Below the pieces are notes generated by a model. It was given only the letters and a program-made list of their open reading frames with translations. It was not told where the DNA came from and made no database searches. Source: Dillenia suffruticosa (Eukaryota; Streptophyta; Magnoliopsida; Dilleniales; Dilleniaceae). Taken from it: a stretch of 64,000 nt of DNA. Positions 10,487-24,300 of the stretch are shown here, piece after piece. The stretch covers positions 1,689,001 to 1,753,000 of the forward strand of contig JAVTVX010000027.1 in assembly GCA_033439265.1 (NCBI GenBank). Direction: 5' to 3'. Positions within the stretch are counted from its first letter, which is position 1, and each line of letters starts with the position of its first letter. Both the position numbers and the translations under genes were made by a program.

Positions 10487-13400
10487 TCATTTTGCACTTC
10501 CATCCTCGTACAGGGAGGCCAGACATTGCTTGAGACACCTGTTATAAACACAAGGTCGCTCAAGGTGAACCAGGTGACCTGCCTTCTTTATGCCTTGAAT
10601 TGTTGTATTGCTTCCTAATTGCCTGTGTATTTAAAAAAAAAAAGCTTATAAGCCTATGGGGAGTCAATATGAGAACCTGATTCTTTTGAACTAGTTGGTG
10701 GGTATGTATCTCAATTCTCATGGATTTTCTAACATCTTGTGCGTGATGCCCACATGAATAGCAGCCAGGTCTTGACCATCTAAAACTTTACTATTAAAAA
10801 ATTTTGAAGGATCAGCATTTGTCTTAGTCACGATCTCACAGTTCGCATCTCTGCAGTATCAATACCTAAGGGATGGCAGAATAACCCTATAAATCGTATT
10901 ATTTATTTATTTTGAATGATCATACTAAGCCATCCCAGATGAAATCCCTGGTCGATTCATGGTCTTGTTTGTGTTATTCATGATTCAGAGGAAGTGAACA
11001 TACTCTTTCATGTTTTGGGCAAGCTCAAGCTTGAAAATCTGATCATTCTCCCCCCATAACAAATGTATTTTCTGAAAACAAAACAAAAAAAAAAAAAAAA
11101 GGAAACGTGATACAATGACATCATCTCGGTGAAAGGTTTTAGATTAAATAGTGAAGAGATTAGATTACCTGTGGGAATCTGGGGATAGAAATATCCTTGT
11201 TGCTGATGACTAAAGCTTCTAGCAGTTCACTTCTCTCCTTTCTGTTGGTGAACATCACCTGTCATACATCATATGCTTGTTCCCGGTTAGTTTACAACTT
11301 TATATTCCTAGTAACACTGTAATGGTGGGTTACCTTCTGTTCAGGTTTTGGTGTGACCCTTATTCATCTTTACATAAAAGAGAAATTTTAAATTATTTTA
11401 TTTATTTATTTATTTGGGGGTGGAAGTGAACATCATAATCGTTCACAGTTTCATCAGAATCCTCTTAATTTTCGTCCAGCCTGATTCTCTGGAATTTCAG
11501 GTACCTCTTGAATTCTTTATGAAAACTCCAGTGGTCCTAAATTAGCATCATATAATTTTTAATGAATTAAATAATTTTTAAAATTATATATAAATTGATT
11601 AGGTACAGTTAGTTGAGCCCTAAGGGCAATTATTTGTGGGTCAGTGGACTGTTCAACTATTTAGAAATTTCAATTGTTTAAAATTTAAATCCATTACTGG
11701 TTGGGGTTAGGAATTCATGGGATTCCTTATAATATCAGTCAGGGACAGTAAATGTGCAATCTGCAACGCTGTCAATCGCCTTCAATAGCCTCGTCGTGAG
11801 GTGTTCGGGAAGAACCTCATCGGCCTTGTCGGTAAGACTCTTACATTTTTTTCATTCAAATTTAAAATTTAAAATTTAAAAATAAAAAAATTACATTAAT
11901 TTTTTTTTCTTTAAATTAATTTTGATAACATTTTGATCAAAATAATCATAATATAATTTTAAATATCGATTAATCTAGTATAAAAGGAAAAAAAAAATCC
12001 AATTATCCCAGGCACCGTCTCCATTGCTCCTATTGCTTCCGAATATTGTTCTTAACAATAAGGGCAACTCGAGGACAATTCGAGTTTTATTCGAAAAACC
12101 CTGGTTCGAATTTGACTCAGTACTAAACGAGGTGAGTTTAGGCATTAAACTATCGGACTCGTACTGATTACAATGTATAAATCAAACGAATTATGTTTTT
12201 ATTATTTCTTTTTACCCCTTCATATAACCATATGTGCTAATGGTAGGGACCTGTGAAAATGGCAATTTGCAGGAATATGATATATGATTAACAAGAGTAT
12301 TTATGTATTAAATCCAATCAACAAATCACATAGAATTTAGTTTTATGTTGAATACTATGGAATCTCTAATCAACAGACAGTTGATCTAGTAGGATAAAAT
12401 ATTAGATTCCCTTAAATTTCAGGTTTGAAACTTAGAAATGAAAAAAATTATACAGGAAGAGTAGTTTCTTAAATAGTTTCTCATTTTTAGAATTTTGACT
12501 TGGGCTTTTTCCTTATCTCGGATACAAGAAAAACTGAACTTAATCACTTATCCGTTTTACAACATATGCACTTAATTTAGCTAAATCTGATCCGAGTTGG
12601 ATTTTTAAAAAATAAAACTTTTTTAATATCTATTTTCTTTATTCACAATATTTGAATTCAAGATCTTATTTTAAGGGATTGTTTAGTCACTGAATTAATT
12701 ACGCATCAATATTATAATGCTATTTTATTGATGGTAATAATAATCTATAGAAATGATAACCGTTAAAAAATGATCAGGAATAATAAAATTTTGAAGGGCG
12801 AGGATTTGTCTCACAACTATCATTCCTTGTAGGTATCAAGATCGCAGACGTTAAAAAATTCCCCCAACCTTTGATTTAATGAAACCGACGAGGTTTCAAC
12901 TTCAGGGAATAAAAGAATTTATTTTTCAGAAAATAAGAATCCTACTAGTAAAAGTAAGAGATAATACCTCAAGGTAGTCTTTGTGAAGGCAATCAGGAAA
13001 CCAGAGCTTCTTATAAGTAGCAACTCTAAGCAGAGTCTTCAACCCCTTAACCGAATTAGGCAACAAAAGCTCAGAAGATGAAGAGAAACCAAGCCTCTGC
13101 AAATTGGTCTCACTGATTGAATCAGTCATGTTCAAGATCGAACCAGAAATAACCAAACCTTGAACCAGATCAGGATACAACTCAGCCAACTTAAAAGCCA
13201 CCATCCCACCATAGCTAAAGCCAACCACACTGCACCTCTCTATTCCAAGCTTCTTCAAGCCGGTGGCCAAACACTCGGCTTGAAAGACCGGTGATCGGTT
13301 TGTGCTGTCGCTCATGGATTCGCCAAAGAAGAGTAGGTCAGGAATGTAGACCGAGTACTTTTTGGTTAAGGCACCAACTTGGAATTGCCATGTGACTATG

Positions 13401-13642
13401 CCCTCAGCTGCAAAGCCATGAATAAGGACTAGTGTTGGCTTGATTGGTTTGGTTTTCTTTTTCTTTTTGTCTTTGTTGTTTTGATCTTGAGGAGTTTGGT
13501 TTTTGGGCTTTTTGAGAGTTTCACTTGGTACCCAGAAATTCATGACTGTGCCTGCCTCGATTTCGACCTTGTGTGCCTCGACTCCTGCCATTTTCATTAG
13601 GCCTCTCATGAGTGGCTTTTGAGCTGCTACTAAATTCACCAT
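10487..13642 (-). CDS. Alpha/beta-hydrolase fold protein, four exons
   Basis: Exons on the minus strand: 13642-12968, 11258-11169, 11071-11004, 10622-10487. They sum to 969 bases, giving 322 aa. The long frame at 12926-13642 alone is misleading: it reads through the first donor (GAG|GTATTA) and ends in intron sequence. Catalytic elements are complete: oxyanion-type HG in LVLIHGFAAEG (71-81), nucleophile S143 in GFSYGG, aspartate D265 in WGEND, and histidine H294 in KKAGHLVHLERP. Residues 44-68 form a K/N/Q-rich linker that may be lineage specific. Homologues, including Arabidopsis At2g18360 and At4g36610 as I recall them, are lipase/epoxide-hydrolase-like esterases of unknown substrate. An (AAG)n tract sits in the 5' leader just before the ATG. 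The substrate cannot be told from sequence. Confidence 0.9.
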
Positions 13643-13650
13643 TCTCTCTC

Positions 13651-13658
13651 CTCTTCTT

Positions 13659-13688
<30 letters not shown>
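13651..13688 (-). repeat. (AAG)n tract in the hydrolase 5' leader
   Basis: CTT repeated about a dozen times on the plus strand, which is AAG in the transcript, only about 10 bases before the hydrolase ATG. It is probably transcribed in the 5' UTR, where length changes could alter the leader. Confidence 0.85.
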
Positions 13689-13689
<1 letters not shown>

Positions 13690-16600
13690 TTAGAATTGGT
13701 AGATGAGCTTGGAAGTAAGGAGAGAGGAGAAGGATTTAAGCTAGGCTAAAGAAGGCATGGTTGGTGTTGGGTTGTTATCTGTTGCAGACAATTAATTGCT
13801 GGCACTGCATAAGTTATTTTACATAAGGTTAGCTTGCTTAGATATTATACAGTTGTCCTATTAAATTATGCTGGAAAGAGAGAGAGAGAGAGAGGGTTTG
13901 AATTTGAGACACGAAATCTTTTTTCTTGTGGGTTTTGATTTGTCTGAGCTGAGCTGCAATAGTTTTTGATCAACTACACTGCCTACTCTCACTCTCTCTC
14001 TACCTCAATTTAGCTTTGCTAAGACTACTCCTTTCAGTGGACTTTTTCTAGTTTGGCAATCGTATGAACAAACCACGTATATTGGAATGTCATAATTTTT
14101 TTTTTTTTATTACACTAGAATTCGAATTCTGGATCGGGGAGGAGGATTGTGACCACCAAACTGTTCTCTTGATGACAATTTCATATTTTTCTGGATCAAC
14201 TGTCCTTCGATAGGCCTTGTCATTCTACGAAACTACCCCACTTCACGGGCAATTTTCAACCTCGGCCCAAGGTTGAGCTACGTCCCCGCGTGTTCCTTTT
14301 CTTGCCCAGGGCCCTCTTGACTAAGATCTTATGAAGGGGTGTTAGTCAAAAACTATTACCAATAGAATCAAAGCAACGTTAATTCTGCAGTGCGGAAGGA
14401 AGATTGATTGCCAACCCACCGATAATAAAGAAATAATTACATAAATATATGATGTTATGCACCTCCAATCCACTCTAATGTGGGATTGGAGGAATGGCCA
14501 CCTACTACCCCTACTTTATGGTTGCCTTGCCTTACCAACTTGCATTTGTTTGAGCTTGATTATTACTTCTTTGGAGTATAAAAATTAGGTCATGCATGCA
14601 TAGGCTTCAAGTTTATAAGGATTAAATAATTTACGATTCATGCTTTAACCAATAGACAGTTAGCTTATTGGGTAAGAATATTAGGCTCCTTAATAAAATT
14701 TTGAATTTAAAACTTGGAATAAAAAAGATTAAATTGAGAGAACTCTCCCTATATTAGACCTGACAACGCTTGAATCGGATTAATTTAAATATGATTTTGA
14801 ATATTGAACGGTATAAAAAAAAAAATCACGCTTTGAGTAACAATCTAATATTTTAGAGTGAATGAAAACTCTTGTTTCGCAATAAACTTAAAATCAGACA
14901 TATGGATGCAGCGTGATGTTCATGAATGAAAATGGAAAACAGTATCATGCAACTGTGTCAAGTAGGTTTTCTTGATCAGATCAGGGGGTGGGGTTAACTA
15001 TTCCTAATTGTACAATTATTGGGCGCTCTCTCTCTCTCTCTTTCTTCTTTTTTTTGGGGCGGGGGGGGGGGTGGAGGGCTTTTATTGTTCAGTTTCTTCC
15101 ACAAGTAGCTGTTTAATTTGAGCACATGCAATGTTAGGTATATGGTATATATGGAGATTTATGTTTTCTGCCAACTGATGGAGGGGCTTCTTGTGTATCG
15201 ATCTCGTATATCTTTTAGTTGAAACTTTGAATTCAGAAATTAAATGCAATTTGGGATTCAACAGATCATCCCAACCTCAAATTTGGTCACTCACAGTTCA
15301 GCTACAGGATCTCTACCATAAAATAAAAAGCTCTATTGAAACCCTTTATGCGCTGCGGCTGCCCCTATTTGTTTTGCCATTGCTAGAAGAAACAAGATTT
15401 AACAAATCTTGCCTTTCGATTTGATCAATGACCCGAAAAAGAATTGCTCTTGCAATATCATCATGAGCAAGCGCCAACGTATAATTACTCTGACTTAAAA
15501 AAAAAATACATATGTAATTAATATCAATCTACGAGATGTTATATTTTTCCTAAAAATTATAATTTTCATCTTTTTTAAAATTTTTTCTCTTTAATATATA
15601 TTTTTCGTTCTGACTATTTCTTACTATGAAAATGAGTATGTTTGGAAAATTGGTTCTACTCTATTGAGTGGATTGGATTAGGCATTAAACCATTCAAATG
15701 AAGCTTGCTTTTCGTTTCATCTCACTATCTATCCCTTGAATTAATTGCATTTTTCTAAAGTCAAATATATGGTTGAGAACAGATTGTGGGACAACAATTA
15801 GTATGATAGCTCTCCTTTCTCACAATTAATTTTCAGACTCTCACTGACTCCTCCTTGGGTTGTACTACCAAATCACTGGTTTGTTCTACATTAGGTGACT
15901 TTTCTTTGTTAGCCCCGACTTGGTCCGTTTGCAAACTTTAAATCACATATATTAATTCTGACTAAATTTGATTTAAGTTAGATTGGATACTCGAGAAACA
16001 AAATTTACTTAATATCTTTATATATAAAAATTGAATATTCAAAAAAGATAAAATAAAATAAAACTCGAATATCAAACCTAAATATGTTGATCTAATTATC
16101 ATGAACTTTGTCTAAATGGAATCATGTCCATCCTTAACCTGAGCCAAGGTTGAAATCGACAGTTTACGGACGAATGATGTGAACCGTACAAATGGTTCAA
16201 ATTGAAGGTTATGGTTCGGGGCCCTAAACCGTCCGTAAGATTTTGGTTCAGGGCTCGGTGGCTGGGTCTGGGCCTTACTAATGCTACCACTCACATATTT
16301 TAAATATTTGGGCCTAGACGGGCCGGGCTCAATCAGGCCTCTTGAAACTTGCGCAGTTTGCGATCCGGGCTTTCTTAGCCTTAATTTTCTTCGAATCAAA
16401 ATCAGAGATTTTCCCTCCTTTACGGTTTTCACTCTCCCTGTGCCCCCCCCCCCAAAAAAAAAATGGTCGAATTGATCAGTTGCGTTGCATTTTGGGTTTT
16501 TATGGATGCGAATGACTATTAAGAGCTTCTTCTGATCAGTTTAAGGCAAAATCTCTTTCATCCATCCCTTATGAACAAATTCAGATTCATAGCTTTAGTT

Positions 16601-17924
16601 ATCAATTCTTTTGCCAAATATTTTCTCGTAGAGGCCTTCAAGCCCGCCAGTTGGGCACCGAATGGGGAAGGGCACCGGTACATCATTAATATGCACAGTT
16701 TCTAGTTTCGAATTTGCACTCTTTTTTGTTTGCGATTGTAGTGCAAATCAGTTATTTCTTTGAAATTAGGGTTTCTGTGTCCTGAACTTAACTTTCATGA
16801 TCTTGAATTAGTATTTCCTCCTTAAATTAGGATAATGTTCAGTTTTCTGTTTTGTAATTTACTCGACTCTGATATGCAATTGTAGCGTAGATCAGTATTT
16901 CTTGGAAATTGAGTTGCAATAGTAGGGACATTGTCCATTTTCATACCTTTTAAATTGGAAATCCTGCACCTTATGATAAGTGCTTGAATTTTGCTCTGGG
17001 CAATAATATTCTTGACGATCCAAACTGGCAATGGACCATTCCTAGATTGATGCGATAAGCATAGACTTCGTAAAGCCTTTCAGCACATCTTTCATGATTA
17101 AACTCGTCAAATACTTGTTTGCTTCATGTTTGATGTGAATCACGAAGTATAGTTTTCGAGTATAGTTTGAGTCCATACTTGATGGCCTCTGAACTTGTTC
17201 TTCAAACCGGGCATAGCCAGTGAGCTTAAAATTTAACAATCAATATTCAGTTTACTTGAGCTTCTTTATCCTTGGAGTACCATGTTTCACTTAATCTCAC
17301 ACTCAAGAGAAAGATCTTTTTAATGTTTCCCTAGAAGTTCTTTCCTCCAGGTCCATATTTTAATATCCTACAAAATTTTGCATTATAATTTCCTAAAATT
17401 GCTGATATATGGAATGTTGGATATGTTGTTATTAAGAGGGCCATAGGATAGGCTCACCAACCAGTATCAGGCCATTACAGTCCATCTTGCATGACCGAAG
17501 ATTTCTGCTTTGTCATTTTATTTGGAAAATGAGCAAACAACAGATTTGCTGCTTGCTGTCTTACATGTACAGATTGGGCATCTGACCTTCCTGAACATCT
17601 CACAAGTCATATCAAAGACAAAATGTTTTCTGATGAATTGTTTCCAGAAGACCTTTGTTATATCTTGTTTTTCTCTTTAGCTTTTTTCATACTTTCTGCT
17701 ATCCTACATTCTAATGTTGTCATTATTTTGTTCTTCCTCTTCTACTGTATGTAACAAGGTCTACTAATAGGGAACTAATTAAATGCACGGCCGTCTATGT
17801 CAAAACTGTCCCATTTAATAACTTCTCATGGTTTAACCTTTCTTGCATGCTACATATTTACTGTAGGATCAAAACTATGTGAGTTTAAGTTCTAAGGTTG
17901 CATATGGTATTGTTTCCTCTGTAG
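13689..17924. other. Long spacer, no protein gene recognised
   Basis: Contains GA/CT runs (13877-13894, 13990-14001, 15025-15040), a G run near 15057-15073, one SINE (14649-14825) and a C run at 16443-16452. The segment 16300-16700 is less AT-rich and could be the first exon or promoter of a transcript leading into the small-peptide candidate, but there is no direct proof. The small frames here resemble nothing I know. Confidence 0.4.
14649..14825 (+). mobile_element. SINE, family A copy
   Basis: A 177-bp element ending in an 11-base A run. It is flanked by TCATGCTTTAA (14638-14648) and TCACGCTTTGA (14826-14836), an 11-bp duplication differing by two transitions. The head has an A-box-like TAGCTTATTGGG. 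The body shares its order of words (AATATTAGGCTCC, AATTTAAAACTTGGAA, GAGAACTCTCCC, GAATCGGATTAAT) with copies at 33856, 34545 (-) and 52197. Confidence 0.65.
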
Positions 17925-18891
17925 GAATCAAGAGGTGAAAAATATGATGGATGGAAGTAGATTGTGTTTGAGAAGTTGAGATTATAGTTTAGCTTGAGTT
18001 TGTGAGCTTTGAGTGTCTTAAAGTCATTTTCCTGATCTTTTTACCTGGTGGAGAGACCATGGAGCAGAACGGGTTCAACAACCCTTATCCTTCAAAAGGC
18101 ACATGGTTAATCTGGCAGTATGCATTACCTACGCAGGTTTGTTTTGGCTTTTCAAAATGTTTTCTTGTGATGTCTTATCTTCCGTGCAATGGGTTCTGAT
18201 TCAGAATGCTATGATTTCCCTTAATAAGATGTTTGCATGATTCAGCATGTAGGAAAAGCACAATCACTGTGGAGCTGATTTAAATTTGATTTCCCTTTTA
18301 GCATGACTTAATCAAACATTTTGTTGCAGAACTGATGCACTAGCATTTATAAAACATCAACTCATTACTTGAAGAATCGAGTGAATACATATCTCCTCGT
18401 ATGATGTGCAAATGCAAGTTTCACATTTCCTACTTGCTAAATTGTGCTGCTCTTATTTTTGAAACAACTCCTGCGATCTGCACACAGTTGATTGCAAATC
18501 CAATTATCAGTAAACAAAACTAGCTATATTGCAACTGCAGTCTGGTTTGTTGGTTAAGAAGAAATGGTGAAAGTGAGAACATGCCTTGGTTTAATTAGTC
18601 AAAATTGCATAGGCCCAAACCACAAGGTTGTGTCTAGGCCTCTCATGTGGCGTTTTTGTCCCTTTATGGGCCTGGTATTTGGACCTGAGTCTTTCAGTTT
18701 GATTTTTGCTCCCTACCCTATCTCTATCATAGGCCTATTCCTGGGTTGCCTGGAGGTGGGGGCCAGATTCTTTTGCGCACCAATCATCCAATGTCTAACT
18801 ATGGTTAAAATATTGTTTCAGGCTTATGAAGAGGGCTATTGCCCTCTGGTGTGCTGTTGAAGAAATCTTGAGAGAACAATCAAGCCAACAG
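17925..18891 (+). CDS. Candidate two-exon gene for a 38-residue peptide
   Basis: An ATG in strong context (GAGACCATGG) at 18059 opens 26 codons to 18136, followed by a donor (CAG|GTTTGT). An acceptor (TGTTTCAG) at 18814-18821 opens 13 codons, in the same phase, to TGA at 18858-18860. That exon ends in a near-perfect donor (CAACAG|GTAAGT) at 18891. A leader exon could begin at 17925 after CCTCTGTAG. The peptide starts MEQNGFNNPYPSKGTW and ends CPLVCC; it has no evident signal peptide and no domain I recognise. The splice signals fit a real transcript, but coding is unproven: it could be a long noncoding RNA or the remains of a larger gene broken by the LINE downstream. Confidence 0.35.
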
Positions 18892-19547
18892 GTAAGTACA
18901 GTTAGTATCTAGGGAATGCTTTTCCTTAATACCAAAATAACTTTGGAAAGGTACAGGGAGATGCAGATTTGGCAGTTGGCACTGCCCCGTTGGTGTTGGC
19001 TGCATAAAAAGTGTGCCAACACCAACAGGATGACACTACATCCTGTCTTTGATTCTCCTTTCAGTAGGGCCTGGCCTAAAGATTATAGTTATTGTAGTAC
19101 TATTCTAGGGTGTATTGATGCCCACCGGTGGCCCTAGGATGAGCCCAGATCAAATTATATCTAATTTTTGAGAAGTTTTGGATAATCATGTTTTGATTTT
19201 AAATTAGCGAATGATCACCAATCGGACAAGTTAGAAAAATCATGATACTTCACCATAGCCCTTTTTTCCCCCACTTCACCATGTCTTGTACTTCAAGCCG
19301 TGAAGAGGCTCATAAATCATAATTACCAAGAAAGTGTCTGGACTGAAAACAGTCCAGTGGCATAATGTGCAAGACCATCTCATTCAATGAAGATTGAGGA
19401 TCCATAAGCGGATATGGACCCTCGGCAATGGTCTGCTAACTATGGCTGTCCTGGACAATTAATTTCAAACGGGTTAAGTAAGACCCGCCTTAGATTGGAC
19501 CAATACCATGTGGTTCGGACTCATACGAGTGTAAAAAGGATTCTCAA
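18892..19547. other. Flank between peptide candidate and LINE
   Basis: No coding match was seen. The end of this stretch carries the left copy of the LINE target-site duplication. Confidence 0.4.
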
Positions 19548-19596
19548 AGCACATGGAACTGACGATTTGTAGCAAAAAGGGATGGATGAGAAAGAC

Positions 19597-20600
19597 CATG
19601 ACAAACATTTGTTTAACCCCAGAAGAGGAAGATCATCTTCACAGAAGTAACAAAAAGATAAAAGCAAATGCCAGTGAAACACGGTTGGATAATAGCCCTA
19701 AGTTGTCATTTAAGGAAATGTTGATGGGAACCGACCGATTGAGAGAAGATGTTATAGTCCGTGATAAAGAAATGGGCTCGGAACCAGAAGATATGGAGGA
19801 GGAAGAAATGGAAGGAGAAGATTCAGAACAAACACGAGGAATCCCAATGATCAATGTGACGAACGAAGACCTCAAATCTCTATGGCGGCCATGGAAACAC
19901 TCCCTGATCATCAAGTTGTTAGGCAAACAAACTGGGTACCAATTGATGCTTAAGAAAGTCATGAATCTGTGGAGAGTAGAGGGAATCTTGGAGCTTTTGG
20001 ACCTGGGTGGGATACTTCCTAGCAAAATTCTCCTCTAAGCAAGATTATACTTACGTACTGACAGAAGGACCGTGGCTAATCCACGATCACTATCTAACAG
20101 TGCGCGTGGAAACCGTGGTTCTCACCGGAATCAGACAATAAAAACCACAGCCGTCTGGGTAAGGCTTCCCTATCTTCCAATCGAATTCTTCAACAAGGAG
20201 ATTTTGTTCGAAATTGGGAAAGCCATCGGTAAACCTATTAAGGTAGACATGAACGCTGCCCACACTCCTAGAGGTAAATACGCCAGAATATGCATCGAAA
20301 TAGATCTTGAAAAGGCTTTGGTTCCAAATGCAAAAATCAGGAAAAGAATTCAGAAAATAGTACTAAGACCTCCATACAATTTGTTTTGTGCGTGGGAAAG
20401 TAGGGCACAGCAGTGACCAGTGCATAAATCACTCGCAACCCTCCTCCAACCCAACTACAAACGACAACCATTCTCACCCGAATGTGAAACCACCAGCCAC
20501 TGGAAACTTAAGAGAGGGATGAAGGATTAGGCCCCTGGATGATTGTTCAGAGAAGACAGAGAGTTTCCAAACCCGGAAACCCTAGGAGTAAGGAATCAAA
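19597..20600 (+). pseudogene. LINE ORF1 (DUF4283-like) relic
   Basis: The frame from about 19597 to 20035 encodes an acidic N-terminal region (EEEDHLHRSNKKIKA, then DMEEEEMEGED). It is followed by a DUF4283-like block (SLIIKLLGKQTGYQLMLKKV), the nucleic-acid-binding part of plant L1 ORF1. A second frame (20072-20416) continues it with VWVRLPYLPIEFFNKEILFE. The zinc knuckle expected next is not readable. At least one frame change and several stops are present. Confidence 0.8.
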
Positions 20601-21373
20601 AGAGGACCCTCAGCAAAACAAAATTTTGAGCTTATCGAAAGTCAACGACACGTTGGAAGTTGAGTCTGAAGCTCTGATCCGGGAGCTTGACGGCTCTGAT
20701 CTGGGAGCTTGACGGCTCTGATCTTTCGAGACAGAGCAAAGACGCAAGAAAGGAAGCAGATCAGAAGAGAGAGAAAACCAAAATCCAGATAGATGAAAGA
20801 ACGAGGAAAAAGCAACAGAGGAGAGCCCCAAAAGCTGTGACAGTCACGCATCCCCAAGTTGACAATGCCGATTTCCCAGAGGCGGAGCGTGCGAAGAGGG
20901 TTTTATTAAAGGCAGACGGGAGCAGGCTTTTATTATGTTCAGAAGAGGCGGAGAAGCCAAGCTGGGCTATGCATGGCCTTGGCCCAAGATATGTAGAGCA
21001 GGCTAAGACAAGGCCCACTGGGCACCAAAGTTCAACCCATGGGTACAGATCAAAGCCCATCGCTCATCAGATGGAAAGACCAGGCACTTCTGGAATGAGC
21101 CAATCAGAAGCCCACAGGAAAGAGTTAAATCAATAACATGACCCTGGTGATGCTCTCGACCCAGTCATGGCGGTTGATCACAAAGCCCAGTTTTCAAATG
21201 AAACCGCTCTGTTGGAGTGGTGCCCTTGCAATGACAGCTCCCATGCACACATGACCTCAATGGAGTGCGAGGAAATGAATGTAGAGACTGAAAGCGAAGC
21301 GGGCAGGAACGAAGAAGGAATGGAAATAGAGCTATGTTGAGCTCTCTTCTCCCATCTCTTTTCTTGTTTTAAA

Positions 21374-24300
21374 TGTCTTATAAAGCAATTGTCTGGAATT
21401 GCAGAGGCATTGGTAATGGTAAGTTCCGTAGATCCTGCAGAGAAATGGTTAAAAGTTACAGGCCTGATATTCTCTGCCTGGTAGAGACTCGCTATGGCAA
21501 CAAATCCCACTCCAAATTTCTTGTCCAAATGTGGTTTTGACAGAGAATTCATGGTCCCTTCATCAGGCTACAGAGGGGGTATTTGGCTCAACTGGAACTC
21601 CAACTTAGTGAACCTTACAGTTATAAACCATTCAGAGCAATGGGTGCACGCCAAGGTGGGGGATGGGTTCTCTAACTGGCTTATTACCTTTGCCTATGTG
21701 CAGCCTTATCCAAATTCCAAAGATAGATTCTGGGCGGAGATGATAAACCTAGCTAATAACATCGACAGCCCATGTTTCGTCATGGGGATTTCAATGACAT
21801 CGGAGGCTTAGAAGACACCTCAAACTCTCAGAAGAAGATTTGGAGGAGGTGCTAGAGGTTCAGAGACGCCTGGGAGAAATGTAACTTGATAGATTCAGAT
21901 GCGATTGGAGCTAAATACACATGGATCAGGAAGCATGGAGATAGAGTAATCCTTCAAGAAAAGCTAGACAGGGTTCTTAGTAACCACCAAGCCAGGCTAA
22001 AATTCCCTGAGTTGAAGGTGTTCAATCTCCCCAGATTACATGGAGACCACTGCCCAGTTATGTTAAACACCTGCATGATTGTTCCTCCTAGAAGTATGCA
22101 GAAGGCCTTCAGATATGAGGCGGCATGGCTGACGCATCCTAACTTCTCCGAGGTTTTTGTTAAGGCGTGGAATGAGAACGAAGGCCCTCTCTTACAGAAG
22201 ATCAACAGCATGGTTGAAGATTTGAAAACCTAGAACAGGATGGTCTTTGGCAACATTTTCAGGTGGAAACGTGAGATTGAAAATAGGCTTCGAGGAATTC
22301 AGAAATCCAGACACTATGATAGTTCTAACTTCCTGCAAAATTTGGAGAAGTCCCTGCAGGAAGAGTACTCCAATGTTCTGATTCAAGAGGAGATTTTCTG
22401 GTTGTAAAAGTCCAGAGTCGACTGGTTGAAGAATGGAGATAAAAACACCAAATTCTTTCATGCTTCCACCAAAATTCCGAGACAAGCTAATAGAATCTCT
22501 GCTCTCAAGATTGAATGTAACTGGTGCTTTGACCAAGATAAGCTCAAAGAGCATGCTAGGAGTTTCTTCTCAGACCTGTACTCCAATAAACAGGTTGACA
22601 CCCCTAGCGGTAGATTTAATAGATGGATTCTTCGGATTAGAGAGGAGGATCATGGTGATTTAGTTAAGGAAGCTAATGAATCTGAAGTCCGGTCTGCCGT
22701 GTTCTCCATGAAAGGTCTCAAAGCGCTAGGTCCTAATGGGGTGCAGCCGATCTTCTTCCAAAGGCATCGGGAGGTGGTTAAGAAGTCCATCTGCAATTTC
22801 ATCAATAACACTCTCAGAGATGGTTTCTTTCATCCTCTGCATGCTAGAGCTCTCATGGTGCTTATCCCTAAGCTTAGCAGCCCTGTTACCATGAGCGACT
22901 TTAGGCCGATAAGCCTGTTCAACACCTCCTACAAAATCCTATCTAAGATCCTGGTTCAGAGGCTCAGACCTCACCTCCAAAGGATCATAGGTCCCCACCA
23001 AAGTAGTTTCCTCCGAGCGAAGCACCAAGGACAATGTTGCAGTGTTGCAAGAGACCATTCACTCCATAAGCAAATCCAACAGTAAAAAGTTCAACATGGT
23101 GCTCAAGGTGGATCTCCACAAAGCTTTTGATACCGTGAGTTAGAGTTACCTTGGTAGAGTCCTTCTCGATGCTAGTGTGCCCTGCTCTCTCGTCAGTTCT
23201 TCATCCTTGTCATGGAAAGGCTTGCTTATATGATTCAAGAGAAAGTGAGGAAAGGTAGATGGAATCCAGTGAAAATCTCTAACCGAGACCCCAAGATTTC
23301 CCATCTTTTCTTTGCAGATGACTTGATTCTTCTAGCAGAAGCTGAGCACCTAAATCTCAGTGCTGTCATGGACTGCCTAAAGGAATTCTCTCTTGAAAGT
23401 GGGTTGCAGGTCAATACATCCAAGTCTAGGTTTCGGATCTCCCCTAAAGCTCCTTGGTCCTTGAAGAGTTCGCTCTCTGCATGTGTAAATTTCCTTTATC
23501 CGAAACTTTAGGAGCTTATCTTGGTATTCCTATAATTCACAATAGAGTAGGGAAAACGTTCTATCAGCATATTCTCAAGAAAGTCCAAAGGAAGCTCAGC
23601 ATCTGGAAAGTAAATTTGTTGAGCGCAGCAAGCAGGAAAACCCTTATTCAATCAGTGACCTCTTCGATCCCGGTGTACACCATGCAAGCTGCTTGGTTAT
23701 CGAGGGATCTCTGCAGCAAGTTAGACAGCCTGAACTGGAGGTTCTTGTGGGGTAATGTTGAAGTTGAGAAGAAAACTCACTTGGTGAGTTAGAGCAAAGT
23801 GTGTTGGCGCAAGCAAGATGGAGGGCTGGGCTTAAGAAAGACGAGGGAGACTAACGTTGCTTTGCTTGCTAAATTGGGATGGAAGATAGTGCAAGGGGAC
23901 AAGGCTCTCTGGTGTGAAACCATGAGAGAAAAGTATTTAAAAGGCAAAAGGCTTATGGATGTGCAGAACAAGGCCTGTGCTTCCAGCCTTTGGAGAGGGA
24001 TCCTAAAAGTTAGAAAGTGCATCAAGAAACGAATGAAGTGGAGGATTGGCGACGGCAAGATAAACTTCTGGACCGATCTATGGGTTGGTGCCAAGCCTTT
24101 GGTGGAATGTGCTATTGATGGGGTTTACTCGAGAAACATGGACCAAAAAGTCAGCCTCTTCATCTCAGCCGAAGGAGCCTGGAAGGAGGAGGAGCTCAGT
24201 CTCCTGCTTCCTAGAGATAAAGTAGAAGAAATCAAAGAAATTATGGTGCCAAGAAGAGCTGACTCTAAGGACTCTGTGTTTTGGAAGGAATCCAGCGATG

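Noticed and set aside
12066-12180. B-box-like GGTTCGAATTTG, possible tRNA or SINE
   Set aside because: No cloverleaf, A-box or flanking duplication could be found.
12926-13642. Hydrolase as an intact 238-residue single-exon protein
   Set aside because: The last residues are intronic. A donor after DYLE and three downstream exons restore the full catalytic triad.
15191-15424. 77-residue frame
   Set aside because: It has no recognisable motif, no splice context and no codon character; it is probably chance.
16112-16432. 106-residue minus-strand frame
   Set aside because: No domain was recognised; it lies in a stretch with possible promoter or leader character and looks random.
17042-17239. 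65-residue minus-strand frame that reads somewhat protein-like
   Set aside because: It is considered a possible pseudogene scrap, but no family could be named and no exons continue it.
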